This document shows, piece by piece, positions 1 through 13,039 of a stretch of 64,000 bases of DNA. Within the stretch, counting starts at the first letter, position 1, and the number at the start of each line of letters is the position of its first letter. Location of the stretch: NCBI GenBank assembly GCA_016801885.1, contig JAFBJY010001342.1, positions 45,103 through 109,102 of the forward strand, read 5' to 3'. The notes below the pieces were generated by a model that saw only the letters and a program-made list of their open reading frames with translations, did no database searches and had not been told where the DNA came from. The translations under genes were made by a program, and so were the position numbers. This stretch comes from Toxotes chatareus. Lineage: Eukaryota > Chordata > Actinopteri > Toxotidae.

Positions 1-29
1 AATTTTCCCTTAAATTGCTCACCAACCCT

Positions 30-265
30 GTTTTATCATGTTTTTATCTGATGTCCTTCTCCTCCCCCTCCATTCACAGCTGTCCTGTTTCCTTTTTCCC
101 CCTTTCCCCCCCCCGCCATGGGAGGGTCCCCCTCTGGGGGCCCAAGGTTTTTTCCTTTTAAAGGAGTTTTTCTGCCACTGTGCCTTTGGTTGTCGGGGGC
201 AGACCTGGGCCTCTGTAAAACGCTGAGATAATTTTTTTTGTAAGGGCTATTAAAAAAATTGAATT
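30..265 (+). mobile_element. Damaged 3' end of an L2-type LINE
   Basis: It follows the same order as the clean LINE 3' end at 36410-36690: pyrimidine-rich block with CAGCTGTCCT, the GGAGGGTCCCC block, TTTCTTCC-like and CTGCCACTG blocks, a CTGGG-CTCTGTAAA block, then a tail ending in ATTGAATTGAATT. Many single-base differences fall in homopolymers. Confidence 0.7.
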
Positions 266-269
266 GAAT

Positions 270-440
270 TAGTTTTTTTACGGCATCCTGGTTTGGGGTT
301 GTCCAGAGTCATCTTGACCATCATTTTTATTGGGTATATCCTGTGTCCTTGTTGCCATTTAAAAGTCAGCCCCATTAAATTCTTTTAAACGATTTTCCCG
401 TAATCAATGCAAATTTTTTTGATCTTCATTTATCATTTTA
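270..440 (+). repeat. Copy of the interspersed block at 28325-28490
   Basis: Both places share the series GACCATCATTTTTATTGG, ATATCCTGTGTC, GTTGCCATTT, CCATTAAATTCTTTTA and TAATCAATG in the same order. The function is unknown. This copy carries homopolymer-type errors. Confidence 0.7.
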
Positions 441-3400
441 AACCATTGTCACATTTTTTCAGGGATCTGTTTGTGTGCATGGATGGAATAAAATGGAGCA
501 TTATTCAAACATACCCGTCCTCATCTTTTGATGTCATCAATACATTTACATTTGTCCTAAAATCGTGAGTCCCGTTGGGCACTTGTCATGTGACCCTGGG
601 GGCAGTAACCCCCTGATTATTTGTCCACAAAAACATCAGTATTTATATCAGTGTAATATTTTTTTCCGGGGAAATCATTATCGACTGATGAACATTGAAA
701 AATAAGTCAGTAAATGGGGAAAAATGTCAGGGGAACATCAGTATCGCAGTGCTGTGTAGAGTTGTAAATTTGACGTGACCACTGAGGGAGAAGACCCTGT
801 TCAGTGAAGAGGTTATAAAATCACTTTTTTTCCTTTCGTTTTTTTTTTTTTTTTAAGCGTAACTCTAATGCTGTAATTTTTTGGGAAATTACAAATAATG
901 TAGAAAAAAATGAAAAAGATTGGTGGTAAGATAAAGTGTGTTTGGGTCCCCTGGTGGAACACAACTGCTGTGATCCTACCATTTTTTTGGGGTAACAAAT
1001 AGTGATTTCCCGCTGAGGGGCGACATGCGCGGGAGCTCTGAACAGTTTAAAGAAACCCTTGTCCGAGGGTGGTTTGTCAGTGAGTAGTGATGTTTGAAAA
1101 TTTTGGGGCGTTCAACAGTTGGTGCTTGGAATCCCTGATTGGTTGGGTTTTTTTGGAATCCAGGGATCGAGTGTGTTAGGGGAAAATATCTATAGTGGCG
1201 GGCATTTGAATTTTTCTTTCAGAGGGGTTGTTGTTGCAGTTCTTAGGTGTTAGTAGTAGAGTGGATAAATTTTGGAGAATCAGTGTAAATAGAGAGATTT
1301 TTAAAAAGAATTATAAAAGAATTATCAAAAAAAGATAGATAGAAAAGATAGAGTTTTAAATAGTTTTTTAAATATATAGTCCTGGGTTTTTTTAAAGGGT
1401 TGGGGGAAAAAGTTTGTAAAAAAAGAAACCGTTTTTCCCAAAAAATGTAGAAAACTATTATTTTTCATAAAAAAAAAAACAGTTACACAAGACCCACTGC
1501 CCTTTCTTTTAGCAACTGCCCGTTTCGCCCCCCTCTTTTCCCACGTAAAAACCTCTCTACCAACATGCCTAACATACCATGATATAATTGTACACCAGTA
1601 CCATGTGAAAATTTCATTTTGTATTTTTAAATCTCATTTCAATGTTTTACAAACAATATATAAAGAAGTTTGGGGTTACAATCAGCCTGCCAAAAATCAT
1701 GGTCTTTTATTATTATTATTTTTAAGAAAAATCCAATTTAAACCAATTATCATCTGGGAGTCAAACGAAAAGTCTATTTATCTAGTTAGACAGTCGACTG
1801 AGTCAGACTGTGTTTTTTTTAGGAAAATCACGGTTTATGACGGAACCCTTACTGTTCATTCGGGATTGAAACCCTGTCGTTGGTTTAGTTGTTTTGGCAA
1901 TGTAGGGGGGTTTGATTCCCCCCAGGCTGCGTGTTATTTTTCTCATGAATTGAATTTGTAAAGAGATGGTTGCCATTAAAAGGGAAAATCCGTATTCCAT
2001 CTTTTGCTATGGACATTTAGCTTGTTTTGGATACTTACATTCATAACACAAAAAATCCCAAAAAAATATTTGTTTCCCCAACATTCAGACGTGTCAAATA
2101 ATATAGCCTATTTTTTATTTATATATTTAAATTTGTATTTTTTTGTGTCCTTGAAACCTACAAAGGTGTATGAAAAGAACGTGATGGCGAATTAAATCAA
2201 ACAAAAATGAACCCAAAAAATGAACATCTTGATTGCATTTTTTATTGACCCTAGTGTCCCAGTGGCATGGCTTAAGCCCGGGAGAACCATTTTTTTAGTC
2301 AGGGTAAGCTTCAAAAAAGCCTCGATCAGCCCTCACTGGTAAAAAAGATGTTGGGCATTGTGGAGCAAAAGAGGTGGTTTTATGGGGACCGTCTGATTTC
2401 GCAGCTGGGGAGACAGGGGGAAAAAGCCCCCGCTCATACAGGGAAAACATGTGGCACTTCCCTTTTCCCTTTGGCTCTTGTTCCTCAGGTGTGTTGGGGG
2501 GTGTGCTCAAAATGGATTAATAACCCGCCTGAATGGGGGTCGAGGGTGGGTTTTTAACACAACTGGTAAAAGATGTTGTATCATCTGGATATTGCCCGGG
2601 GTTTTCCCGTGGGAGAGGACAACGGAGTTCTGTCCCAAGTTCCCAAAATGCTGTGGCTGGTCGACCCCTGAACAGGGAAACTTCAGGTCCCAGCACAGAA
2701 CCTCAGTTCATAGATAATGGGGGAAACCTCTCATACTCCCCGATGGGACAGAGCATCTTGGTTCTGAAGTGTTTGATAATATCAGTCCCTTTTAACCCGA
2801 TTCTACCTAATGGAAAAGCTTCATAACAAACTGTTTGGGGTTGAATTCAGAAAAAACTTTCATCGCTATCATTGTACATGTGGAGAAACTGGAACATTTT
2901 TTATTTTGTGTTATGAATGGTTGTTTTTTGGGTTTATTGGGTTTTTGATGATTTTTTTTATGGAAACAAAGATTAAGGAACACCGCTTCACAGAAATTTT
3001 TTCACTTGTCTTGGAACTCAAAAAACCCCCAAACACATCAGACAATGTCTGCGGGTCTACTCCGCCCTTTTACCCGTTGGACCTGTTCATTAAAAAGCTG
3101 CCATGCCTCCCGCTGGAAAAGTGATTTTCCTTACGCACATCAGAGAACTACACTAGTGCTCACTTTATTGGTACACCTGGACAATCAACGCAGTTTATGC
3201 GTTGGGAAACCAAATTTTGTATTTTTTGGAAAAAATGTTTCTTGAGAAATAACCTGTAAATTTAAATAACTGATTAATTGTGTCCAAATGGCCAAGTGTG
3301 CAGTCGCGAGCTTCCTGAGATCTTTCCTGTGCCTGAGTTCAGCTAGAACCAAAACTCTGTTGGCCTCCCCGGGCCAAACCATGGGGAGGGTTTTGTCAGT

Positions 3401-4104
3401 TAATTATCAGGGCACTTTTCTAATGAGATACTTTTGCATTTGGTCAGATTATTAGGATGGGGATCCTGGGGGGAGGGGGTTCTTCAATCTCCTGCCACAC
3501 TTCATTTGCCCCCTAATGAACATTAATCCAAAAGAGTAAAAAACTCAGAACCCAAAAGAAACATTTAGTTTGTCCATTAAAATTTTTTTTTGAGACAAGA
3601 AAGTCAAAATTAAAATCTTTTCATGTGGAATAACCCAGCTCATCGTTTCAAATAGGTTTGCACAAAGTGACTTGAAAATAACCGTTTTTTTTTAAAACAT
3701 TTTCAAATGAACCTTTGAATTTCTCATTATGTTCACCTCCACCTCTGCCTCACCTGCCCCCCTCTCTTTTTCAAGTCTTGTTGATCAAAAATTTTTAAAG
3801 AAAACAGTGAAAATATTTCTTACCAATTGTGTCATATATTTCCTCAGTTATCATCAACATTTCATTGAAACAAGGACCATGGCAAATTCATTTAGCAAAA
3901 TGACCTTTTAAAACAGAGCATCAGCCCCTATTCTGGGCCCACTTTCCATTTAAATGAAACCCAGAGTAGTAAAAAAAAGAGATGTGTGTGTGTGTGTTCG
4001 AACATCTTGATCTTGTGTGTTAAAAATCACATCAAGTTAAAAACATATCATCTGAACAAAATCCCACAAAAGAAATAAACAAAAACTGACATGAATATAA
4101 CATG

Positions 4105-4370
4105 CGACTTATGAAAACCCGGGATCTGGGCTTTCCCGGTCTCCCCTTGTCCTTGAAAAGAGTAGTCCCCCCCTTCCTTGTCAATATTGGAGAAATATCG
4201 AGTGTTTTCTTCCTAAAACAGAGCAAGTCCTGTCCCGTCCAACTGTTTTGCCCTGTTTGATTTTTTTAACTTTTCTCTGGGTGTGTTTATTTACTGCAGC
4301 CTTGGGCATCAGGCTGTGGGTGTTGATAAAAAAGAAACAAAAGGGCAAAACACACACACATAAAATTTTC
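4105..4370 (-). repeat. Damaged copy of the MDTQ dispersed repeat
   Basis: On the minus strand this aligns along its length to the clean copies at 21215-21462 and 26420-26610 (blocks CCTTGTCAAT, AGCAAGTCCTGTCC, CCAACTGTTTTG, TTTACTGCAGCC, then a CACACACACA run). Indels at C, T and A runs destroy the frame that is open in the clean copies. Confidence 0.75.
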
Positions 4371-4717
4371 AGATAGATAGATAGACATAATAGACATGAT
4401 ATTCCACTGTTTTACTCAGTTCACACTCACAGCATTAGTTACCCCCAAAAGCCAAAAAAGCAAAAGGTTGTTCCACCCGGGCTGAAGTAAATCAAGTTTT
4501 CAGGTCAAACCATTTTCGCTCGGTTTTTGACATTTATCAAGCATGAACGGCTGGTTCACAGCAAAAGAAGAGAGACCACACAACAGAATGGTGGATAAAC
4601 AATTTAAAAATTAAATAGGAATATGTATGTCAGTGGTGTGGGAATGTCTGCATTTTGTGTTATTAAAATACACTAATGAAAAAAAAATAACCAAACCTTA
4701 AAAAAAATTTCATGGGG

Positions 4718-4741
4718 GGGGGGGAGAGAGAGAGAGAGAGG
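4718..4741. repeat. (GA)n microsatellite after a G run
   Basis: A run of about ten G is followed by about ten GA dinucleotides. Confidence 0.85.
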
Positions 4742-7700
4742 CCCCTCCTGGTGGAACAACTTAAATCTTTTAAACAAGGGGAAGGGAAAGATGGTGTATA
4801 AACAATCACTAACACTATGTTGTACAAAAAAACCCAAAATGTGCACTAAATTGACCTGTGACCCAAAAATGGGAAACTTAACCCGCAATCTGGATCAAAC
4901 TATGGATTCTGGTAAGCCATTTTTGTTACAGTAATACAGTTAGGCTGCAATGCTGTGACATCACCCATCTGCAACATGTGAGTTAAACTTTTTCACATCT
5001 CAAAAATTAAAAAAAATGTGGACTTGATGTTCCCCCGAACACCTCTTAAAAATGGACATGTTTTGCAGCCAAAAAATTTTTTTAAATCTTCTTTTGTTAA
5101 AATTCTAATAATGAATCGAAAACTTAACATGGCTTAAAGCCCATGTACTTGTCTCCAAAAATTTTTCCCCAAAATTAAAAAAAAAAAAATTAACATCATC
5201 AAACTTCAAAAGTCCTTTGGGGGGAAACCCCCTTTTTTTTAAGAAAACAATGGATACAAAATTTTAAAAACCATTAACAAGACCATTTAAAACATCTACA
5301 TTCTTAAAAAATGACACGGACCCTTTAAAAAACCCCTGAAAATAAATATTGAAGCTTTTCATGATGCCCCCCTAATAGCTTCAGTTTGTCATTACATATC
5401 TCTCCCTACCAAAAATATTCTGGAAGGGGTTCAAAAACTGTTTATTATTATTTTTCTTTTCTGCACATCATTCCAGCATCATGTTCCTTTGAACACGTTT
5501 TTAACCGATTTTTAAACTTGAAAAAAAACCATCTTTTTGCTGCATTTTCCTTTTAAATTTACCATTAAAAATTTGCCATAGTATTTCTAAATCATCTACA
5601 ACAGTGGGTTCCCAAAAGGAGGGTTAAAAATGCAACCCAAATAACATTTCCAAAGGGGGGTGTCACCACTGTTTATTGGCGAGAAGAGAATTGAACTTTT
5701 CCCAAAGGAGCAAAAGACAACACCCTCCTATACTAAAGGTGGTGTGAATGGTTGTTTCTTTCAAATTAAAAGCAGGGAACCCCGTTAAAACAGTCAACAA
5801 ACTTGCCTTGAATCATCCTTATCCCTGATTTTTTCCATACCCACCACCAGTAATAAAACATGCAGCGGGGCAGGGTTTTTACCCATTAATTCTCAACACC
5901 ACTGTTTAATTTGGGGAAAAAAACAACGGGCCCCATTAAGGGCCAACAAGAGCTAAAACCCGACTTTTCTTCCTTTTAAATCATCTATGCCCCTAAATGC
6001 TCTAATTCCTGCTGTGGACAGAGCTCACACAAATCTTTTTAACATCATCAAATCTTAACTCTGAATGTTTCTAAATCCTCTGTCTCCCCCTAAACATGCC
6101 CCATTCAGATCCTAAGACTAAACAGAAAGTATATCCATCCCAAACCACCCGGGGTGACCATAGACTTATTACAGTTTAAATGGCTTAACCGATATCAACT
6201 GTGTGTGGCAGAAACAATCCCGAATACTCTGGTAAACTTTTCAGGAGTCTTTTTGGGGGAAAAAACCAAAAAACTATTCATGACAAATTTTCTACCTTTT
6301 TGACAGGACACAATATTCAGAGGCAAAAGTAAAACAAACATCAAAGTGCTTTACTTGGCCCGTTCAGATCTATCAACAAAACCTGTCATCCACATCTCAT
6401 CTGTACTAAAGCACCTTCTGCCCCCAACACCCAAAAAGGGAAAACCCTCTTAATATTTTTGTCCCCTTGGGGACAAACACAACCTTCCTAGAGCACTCCT
6501 TCAGGTGCATGTTTCAACCTATAAACGCCTCCCGAGCACGACATCCTGTTGTTTCACACTGAACTTTGTTCTTACATTTGGGCTTTTTGCCTCTTTTTGG
6601 GGACAACCACAACTTTCCAACAAAACCCATTTTCTCTCCTTGAGATGTAAGAAAAGATAAAAAACCCTTTTAAATCATCCACTGTCCCTTTCACCCTCTT
6701 GCTTTAAAAAAACTCCAAAAAAATTTTCCCCGCCTAAAAAATATTTCCCCCCCTGGTTAAATTTAACACTCATCAAAATATGATCTAAAACCCGACCAAC
6801 CACAGGCAAGACGTATCCGAACATACAGTGCTGTGTTCATCGGAGAAGCTCATCCTGACCATCCCCCAACTTATACTGTGACCACTGGAACCTCACTATC
6901 TTCCTCCCACAAATGATTAACCATGTCATTAAATTCAAAACTTTTTAATGAAAATTTTTCACCTAAATACTGCAACCACCAATCATAGTATCAACAAACT
7001 GATAGTCAAATATTTTTGTATTCAGCTTTTAATTTAAAACCCAACAAAAACCCTTCCCTGTTAAACGAGGCAGCAGATTGGGCCCAGGTTGGTCCCTGCT
7101 CCATTTTGCCCCCCCTTTGGGGAAAGCAATGGCCTTACTAACACCCTGAAAAAAAGTTCCCATCCCCCCCCCAAACTTCTCTTTTCTTCAAAGGGGTCCC
7201 AAGGGCCAGCAGAAGATGGCATCTTTCACCTGTCCATTTAGGAGGGGGGGGGGTGGGCAGGGAAATTTTTCCCTTTACAATCAACAATCCTTGGCTTGGG
7301 AAGGATTTTTGTGTCAGGTAGGGTGTTTTCCCAGTTGAAGGTTGGCTGCAATCCACATCAACGCAAAGAATTGGCATCCCACATTGTCACTGAGGAACCC
7401 CAAAACAATGGACACAAACAACCCAAAACCTGGGGAAAAAAACGATCATTACAAAATTATTGCCCCAAAATGTTTTATATTGAAATAAATAAATAAATGA
7501 ATACCCTTTTGGGCCTTTTAAACAGTTATCAGGGGACTGTGCAAAGCGTTCCCCCATCAACCCGTCCTACTGGGTGTCAGGTTGTTAGGAGCTTTGACAG
7601 ACAGCATCAGGAATCAGAAGACCACAAAAAAAAACTTCAGTCCTGGCACACACATGCTCCTGGTGTGGACATGCCCAAGGGCAGAAACCCCCGGCTAAAT

Positions 7701-9084
7701 ACCATCTCAAGGATTTAAAAAGGGGTCCCTCAAGAAGAAAAATCTGCAAAAAAAGGACAAAAAAAATTTTTGTTTGACTGAGAACAAAAAAACCCAACCC
7801 AAATGCCCAAAAAACCATTGTTCCCTTTTGGTGGCCCCCACTTGTTTTTTTTTTCAAAATTCTGGAGTAACCCTTTACCAATTTTTGTGTAAACAAACAT
7901 TACTTTTAATTAATCATAAAAAACTAGGGGTAACCCCAAATGAAAACAAAACCAAACAACAAGGAGGTAAATAAATCAGTGTGACATCACACAATAAACA
8001 AATAATGGAAAAAACCCCAAAAAACACAACCGTATATTTATTATATTAGTATTTTTTATAGTATAATATAATTATTATAGTATATTAATTTTGTTTTTTT
8101 TCCAGTTTTAATGGGGGAACATTACTCCAAAATTCAGTTTTCCCAAAAAAAATAAAAATATACCACTTTTTTTTTTTTTTTTTATCTAAATTTGGTTTTG
8201 TTCCACCCCCCACTAGTGCTGTCACTTTAAAAAAAAATTATGTTGAAAATCAAAAAAACCGTCTTTTTCGGGAAAAATCAATTTCCCCCCCCCGCCGCAT
8301 AAAAACTAAACCTCACCTCAATACATAAACACAGTAATTCTTTTTTTCATGTGTTTTATTCGTGCCGAAACATTCACACGGGGAACTAAATGCATATAAT
8401 CAGTATTTTAAAAAAAATTTTTTTTGAACTTATTCCTTTCCCCCAACCCTGAGTCTAAAGGCCAAAAATAACCAGTCCTTTTCTCAGATAATGGGGGGCC
8501 CACAGCTTTTAGCAAGGTTAAACAAAAATCAAACATAACAAACCTTTTCATTATTTAAGAAATGGATATGGATGGTGAGCACAGGTGAGCCCCTTTTGTT
8601 TTGCAAGGTACGATATTTTTTGAAGGGAAAACCGTATTTTTGTCCGGAACCCCCATTTTTAAAAACTAAATACCTAAACCCCCCCTCCCATGGGTTCGTC
8701 GTGATTGTCCGCCAGGGCGGTTCCTTCAACCTTTAGAAAAAGGGGTTATTAAATTTTTTCTTAAGTTCCTCCTTCCGCTGGAAGGTGGGTCAAGAGCCCA
8801 AAAGTGGGAATAATATAATAGGTCTGTAATACAATAAAACTACTTAAAAATTTCCCCTTAGGGAGATGAAAACCAAATGGGAAAAAGGAACAAACTTAAC
8901 TAAAAACCCTATGTTCTTCAAAAAACCACAGCCTTATTTGTTAACTTGTTCCATTTAAACCCCTTTTTGTTTTAGCCAAAATGACCCCGAAAGGGAAAAT
9001 TTTTAAAACATGAGTCTAAATGTTGTGTTTCAATGGGTTTTTTCTTTAATAATTTAAGTTTAAAAACTTATTATTCCCCCCAGG

Positions 9085-9440
9085 GGGAACTGGCAGTAAC
9101 ATCACACACCTCTTATACAGATTGAAAATGATCAGTATGTCAAAGTACAAACTATAAACGCAAACCATGATGCCTGGCAGACAATAGAGCAACCATAAGA
9201 AGTGATGTGGACTTTCCTGTAGTTTCCTCTTGTCCTTGTAACAGCAGTAGCTCCTCCTTCCTTGTCAATAATTGTGCAGAAATATCTGAGTGCTTCTTTC
9301 TTCCTAAATCGTGAGCAAGTCCTGTCCAGTCCAACTGTTTCTGCTCCTGTTTGACTTCTGAACTTGTCTCTGGCTGTGTGTCCACTTACTGCAGCCTGTG
9401 ACATCAGGCTGTAGAATGTTGATACATCAAAGGACAAACA

Positions 9441-9455
<15 letters not shown>
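9085..9455 (-). repeat. MDTQ dispersed repeat, copy 2
   Basis: Minus strand: starts beside a CT/GA and CA microsatellite (9440-9482), runs through the block that encodes the MDTQPETSSEV peptide, and continues into a 3' part ending near CTGGCAGTAACATCACACAC. One C is missing from a C run, so the peptide frame changes after TRK compared with other copies; the alternative frame runs on for 115 codons. Confidence 0.8.

Positions 9456-9482
<27 letters not shown>
9440..9482. repeat. (CT)n-(CA)n microsatellite
   Basis: About sixteen CT units followed by a short CA run, at the boundary of an MDTQ repeat copy. Confidence 0.9.
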
Positions 9483-9487
9483 TTCTT

Positions 9488-9605
9488 CTTAATATAATTG
9501 TGAGGACACACGCTTGCCATAATGCATTCCCTTGCCCCTTAACCTAACCTTAACCATCATAACTGAAAGCCTAACACTAACCAAAACATAACCCATACTA
9601 ATGAT
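9488..9605. repeat. Common fish interspersed block with CTAACC units
   Basis: Contains TTGTGAGGACACACG, ATAATGCATTCCCTTGCCCC and several CTAACC-like hexamers. I recall this arrangement as a widespread fish repeat; it encodes no protein. 9606-9935 holds nothing else that I can name. Confidence 0.5.
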
Positions 9606-9935
9606 ATTCAATCTTCTCCAAAATACCAAATGAATTACAACAATAATCACTCAGGACCATTCAGCTGGGTTGGTGAATTCAGCACCAAGGACAGCAGCAG
9701 CTGAACTGTACACAACTACATGTACTAACACACAGCAAATTCACAAAGTACTAAAATCTGGAGTCAGGCAAAAAAGTGTGAAAGAGTTACATTTCTGGAG
9801 TTTATTTTATAACTCTGACTACAGTTTGTGTTAAGGTGTACACCCAGGCCGAGTTGAATTTTGGAGTTTATTCCCTGGTGTTCAGGATCTGGTTTTAACT
9901 CTGTCCCTGGAGTTCACGACGCATTTTATCGCGGC

Positions 9936-12900
9936 ATGAGCAGCACAAGGAAGGTCGTCACAAGGCTGGTAAGAGCATGATTTTTATCAAAAAGTACTTT
10001 AAATGCGTGATATTTTGTCATTGTTCTCACTTTATCTACTTACATAGTACCGCTAATGACTGCGAACTTGATGTTGAACGTAACCCCATTGCTTTTACTC
10101 CATTATTTAGAGCAAGTAGCTCCCGCAGCATTAGTTAGCTAACTGTCCTTAGCTGCCATTGTGGAGCCGTTAGCTTTCACTCAAACGTTAATGTCGGCCA
10201 TACTGTCTGTGGCGTGTGATGTGTCTGTAGGTCAAGCCAACATGTTGATCAAAGTACAACATGGAGGGAAGAAGAAGGACATTAAACTGGAAGAGGCTTG
10301 CTTCTCAGATTTTCTCAGTGCAGGTCAGTCAGATGTTTAGTATTAAATTAATAAAGATGTAAACATGTTGTAACGTGGAGTTGTTATGGTATAGTCCAGC
10401 AGAAGTTTCTTATCCCAGAGACTACAACACTGAAAGTCACAGATCAACAGGGAGCAGAGGTGGATGAGGATGTTTCAAAGATCTGTGTTTTTCATCTACA
10501 GTGATGATGGTAGGACATTTAAAAATTCATATTTTGCTGCACTTATATTTTGAGGGATTTGTATCTTGACACAGAGAAAAATATCTGATTGTGAGAAGTG
10601 GATGATAAGAATTCCAAAGTACAGTATTTAATCAGTTCATATTAAGCTGTATGTGTTGTCTGCATTTCAGACAACACATCTACTGAAGACCAGACATCTA
10701 CTGAAGCATCTATGAACCTGGCTGATCGTTCAGACCTGACAGAATATGTGACCCTCACTACTTGTGGTAAGCAGAGTTATAGGTAATGGTAATGTTTTGT
10801 CTTGAGACAGGTAATATCCAGCCAGGTCTGTGATATAGTTTTAATGTGCTGGACTTTAGATTTTATTTGCCTTATACTTGTGTGTGTGTGTGATCTTCAG
10901 ATCTAAGTGTCCTGCAGCAAGGGTGTGAAGGCTCCTCCTCTCCAAGTCTGACAGATACACTGTCAGTCTCAAGCACTTTAAGCAGAGACACAAGTGATTC
11001 TGGATGCCAGCCTTTGATGGACAGTGTGCTTGCAACTTATATACAACTAGATTATTTTAATTCCTAAAAAATGCAAGTAATATGTATGTAATAGGTATTA
11101 GATGAATGTATTTGCTTACAACATAGATCTAAGTGTAGTTGTAAATGTTTTCTTTTTTAGAATGTGGAGCAAATTCAAAACCAGCGGAGATGACTGTGAT
11201 TAAAGAGTATGAAGAGACTGGAAGTTTGAAATATTCCACCACACGGTTACTGGTTAATATTATTGTCGCTCACATGCATGGAAAAGAAGGGTAAGAGGCT
11301 TCAACTTAATCCTATATCCTTTTATAAAAACAGATAAAAATGGTAAGAGATTTTTTTCCAACTTGCAGGAGAGCTGTTAGTAAAGCAACAAAAGAGTTCC
11401 ATTCCCTCGGGATTGTTTCACTTTTCCCATCTTTGAAAGACCCATACTCCAAAAATAAGTTTAACTCCCTTGTTTGCATATGAGCAACATACAGTATTTG
11501 TTCTTGAGACAGCTGTTTTTCTTTCAGGAACATTTCTATGATATTCAAAGCAACAAAGGCCCTAACCCTTTCTTGAGTGGTGCATGAAGAGCAACGGAAA
11601 TCCAAAAGCACCTCTTCATCCCAGAGTAGAGTGGAGCTAAAAGGAGGTCCCACATCATCCAGAACATATGATGATCAGCCAATCAGAGATGAATGCATGG
11701 AAGCCATATCTCTCCTTCACCACACAGCTGATCCTGACTTAGTGTTACAGAGGATGAGAGAAACCTTCTACTACCGTCAGCAGATTCTTCATGACCCACA
11801 GCGGTCAGCTGATGTATTACACGTTTCCACGTTTCTTGGATGTCATGGGACTGGTTAGTATTAAATATATATTTTTAAGTAAAAATATTGGTTTATTTTA
11901 AACATTTGAAAATGTTGTTTTTCTCTTTTTTATTTAGATTTTGCAAGACTTCTCACTGATGTTTGGAGCAGAGGTTGCTTCAAGGTTCCTTGAAAAATGG
12001 AACAGCAGTTTTAAAGATAAAGTTAACAAGGAGGCAGGAACCTGAAAGAGACGTCTCTCTTAAAACAACAACTGAAAGCTGCCCTGAATGAAGGATCTGA
12101 CACTGCTGATGAAGCAGGTACAATTATCATCAGAATAGTAATGCAGTTATGTGAGTCGTCCAACAGTCATCAGTTTATTGTGTTTTTATTGATTTATTTT
12201 ACAAAAGCATCTCTGAGTCTAAATAGGCCACTTAAGTCTGCAGTTAAGATTCAGTGTGAGGGCTGAACATTGCTTTGCTCTGCAGCACAGATTTATAATG
12301 ACTGGGCCATTAATAGTTGTTATATGTGTATATGTTTAAGATCATAGTAAAACCATTAGAACAATGTCCAGAGCAATATCATGAACACTCTACTTAATAT
12401 ATATGTAAATGTATTTCTAACTCTGTCCCCATAGTGGGACAGCAACATGGCTTCTCTTCTGGTGCTGCTTCATCTTCTCGCTCCACAACCAGCTGGAAGA
12501 AAGCGTCCCACAAAGATCAGCGTCGGAGAGGCAACGGATCATCTGGTAAAATTTCAGAAGGTTTGTCAAAACTTCCAAATACTGTAGATGTTGCTGAGTT
12601 TTATAAACACATTTTTGTAAACATATTTCTCTTGTTTCAGTCATCCCAAAGCCTTGAGGATCATCTCCTGACCACTGAAGGAACCCATCAGCCATATCTT
12701 CTTACCACAGGAACTTCAAAGATCCAGGTTTTCACCTTTTATATTGTCTTGGACAAAAAGCTTCTGTCATGTCAGTCATGTACATCCTTTGGTGCTTTTG
12801 ATGAGCTGTTCAAGTCACATTTTGTTTTCGGTGTGAAGTATGATGACGCTCTCTCCAGCCTGTACACATTTTTGCAGACAGCTCTGTACAATATTGATAC

Positions 12901-12958
12901 AACTGAAGAAACTCCCAGAGTAAAAGAGCTCAGAGCAAAGCTGTTAAACAAACCATAA
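9936..12958 (+). pseudogene. Broken multi-exon gene of a teleost family often annotated SAMD3-like
   Basis: Several spliced pieces match, from memory, a large teleost family of unknown function annotated 'sterile alpha motif domain-containing 3-like' or uncharacterised; no SAM domain is visible here. Likely pieces: 9936-9968 (MSSTRKVVTRL, uncertain), 10231-10323 (MLIKVQHGGKKKDIKLEEA), 10395-10509 (IPETTTLKVTDQQGAEVDED), 10671-10766, 10901-11067, 11161-11290 (IKEYEETGSLKYSTT), 11369-11460 (LGIVSLFPSLKDPYSK), 11528-11853 (EHFYDIQ ... FYYRQQILHDPQRSADVL), 11938-12117 (FGAEVASRFLEKWNSSFKDK), 12435-12560, 12641-12958. Most have AG/GT borders. Breaks: a one-base shift near 10487, an in-frame stop at 11065, shifts near 11570 and 11820 and two in 11938-12117. 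The last exon is intact. The first part has a ubiquitin/PB1-like feel, which is inference. This is probably a pseudogene, or a gene read with errors. Confidence 0.6.
12641..12958 (+). CDS. Intact terminal exon of the SAMD3-like family gene
   Basis: Acceptor CAG at 12638-12640, then 105 codons to TAA at 12956. It shows LEDHLL, a PYLLTTG turn, FTFYIVLDKKLL, FGAFDELFKSHFVFGVKYDD and a closing RVKELRAKLL, all in the order I recall for the C-terminus of this family. It is the best-preserved piece of the locus, and the exon before it (12435-12560, SNMASLLVLLHLLAPQPAG) is also open. Its role is unknown; members are multi-copy and sit in repeat-rich regions of fish genomes. The frame here can also be read back through the short intron without a stop, so intron retention would leave a protein. 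Confidence 0.55.
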   Translation, partial: SSQSLEDHLLTTEGTHQPYLLTTGTSKIQVFTFYIVLDKKLLSCQSCTSFGAFDELFKSHFVFGVKYDDALSSLYTFLQTALYNIDTTEETPRVKELRAKLLNKP

Positions 12959-13039
12959 GTAGCTTATTTAGCCAAAATGTTGAGATGTTTCCTCTGTAAT
13001 TCATCCTTTGGTTCAGTGTTGCTTTTGTTCAGGAACCTC

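Larger units (their letters stand above)
1..9085. other. Low-accuracy AT-rich stretch without a recognisable gene
   Basis: The first 9 kb is dominated by runs of A, T, G and C of 4-14 bases, with no open frame that resembles a protein and no convincing exon. Repeats that are clean elsewhere (an L2 LINE 3' end, a block seen again at 28325-28490, and the MDTQ repeat) are present here with many one-base insertions and deletions at homopolymers. Just after 9085 the sequence becomes normal in the middle of an MDTQ repeat copy. I infer uncorrected long-read or gap-filled assembly and not biology. Apart from the repeats listed separately I see nothing that I can support in this stretch. Confidence 0.7.

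Noticed and set aside
1605..1961. 118-codon plus-strand frame in the poor-quality region
   Set aside because: No family text, homopolymer-rich, and in the region where frames are unreliable.
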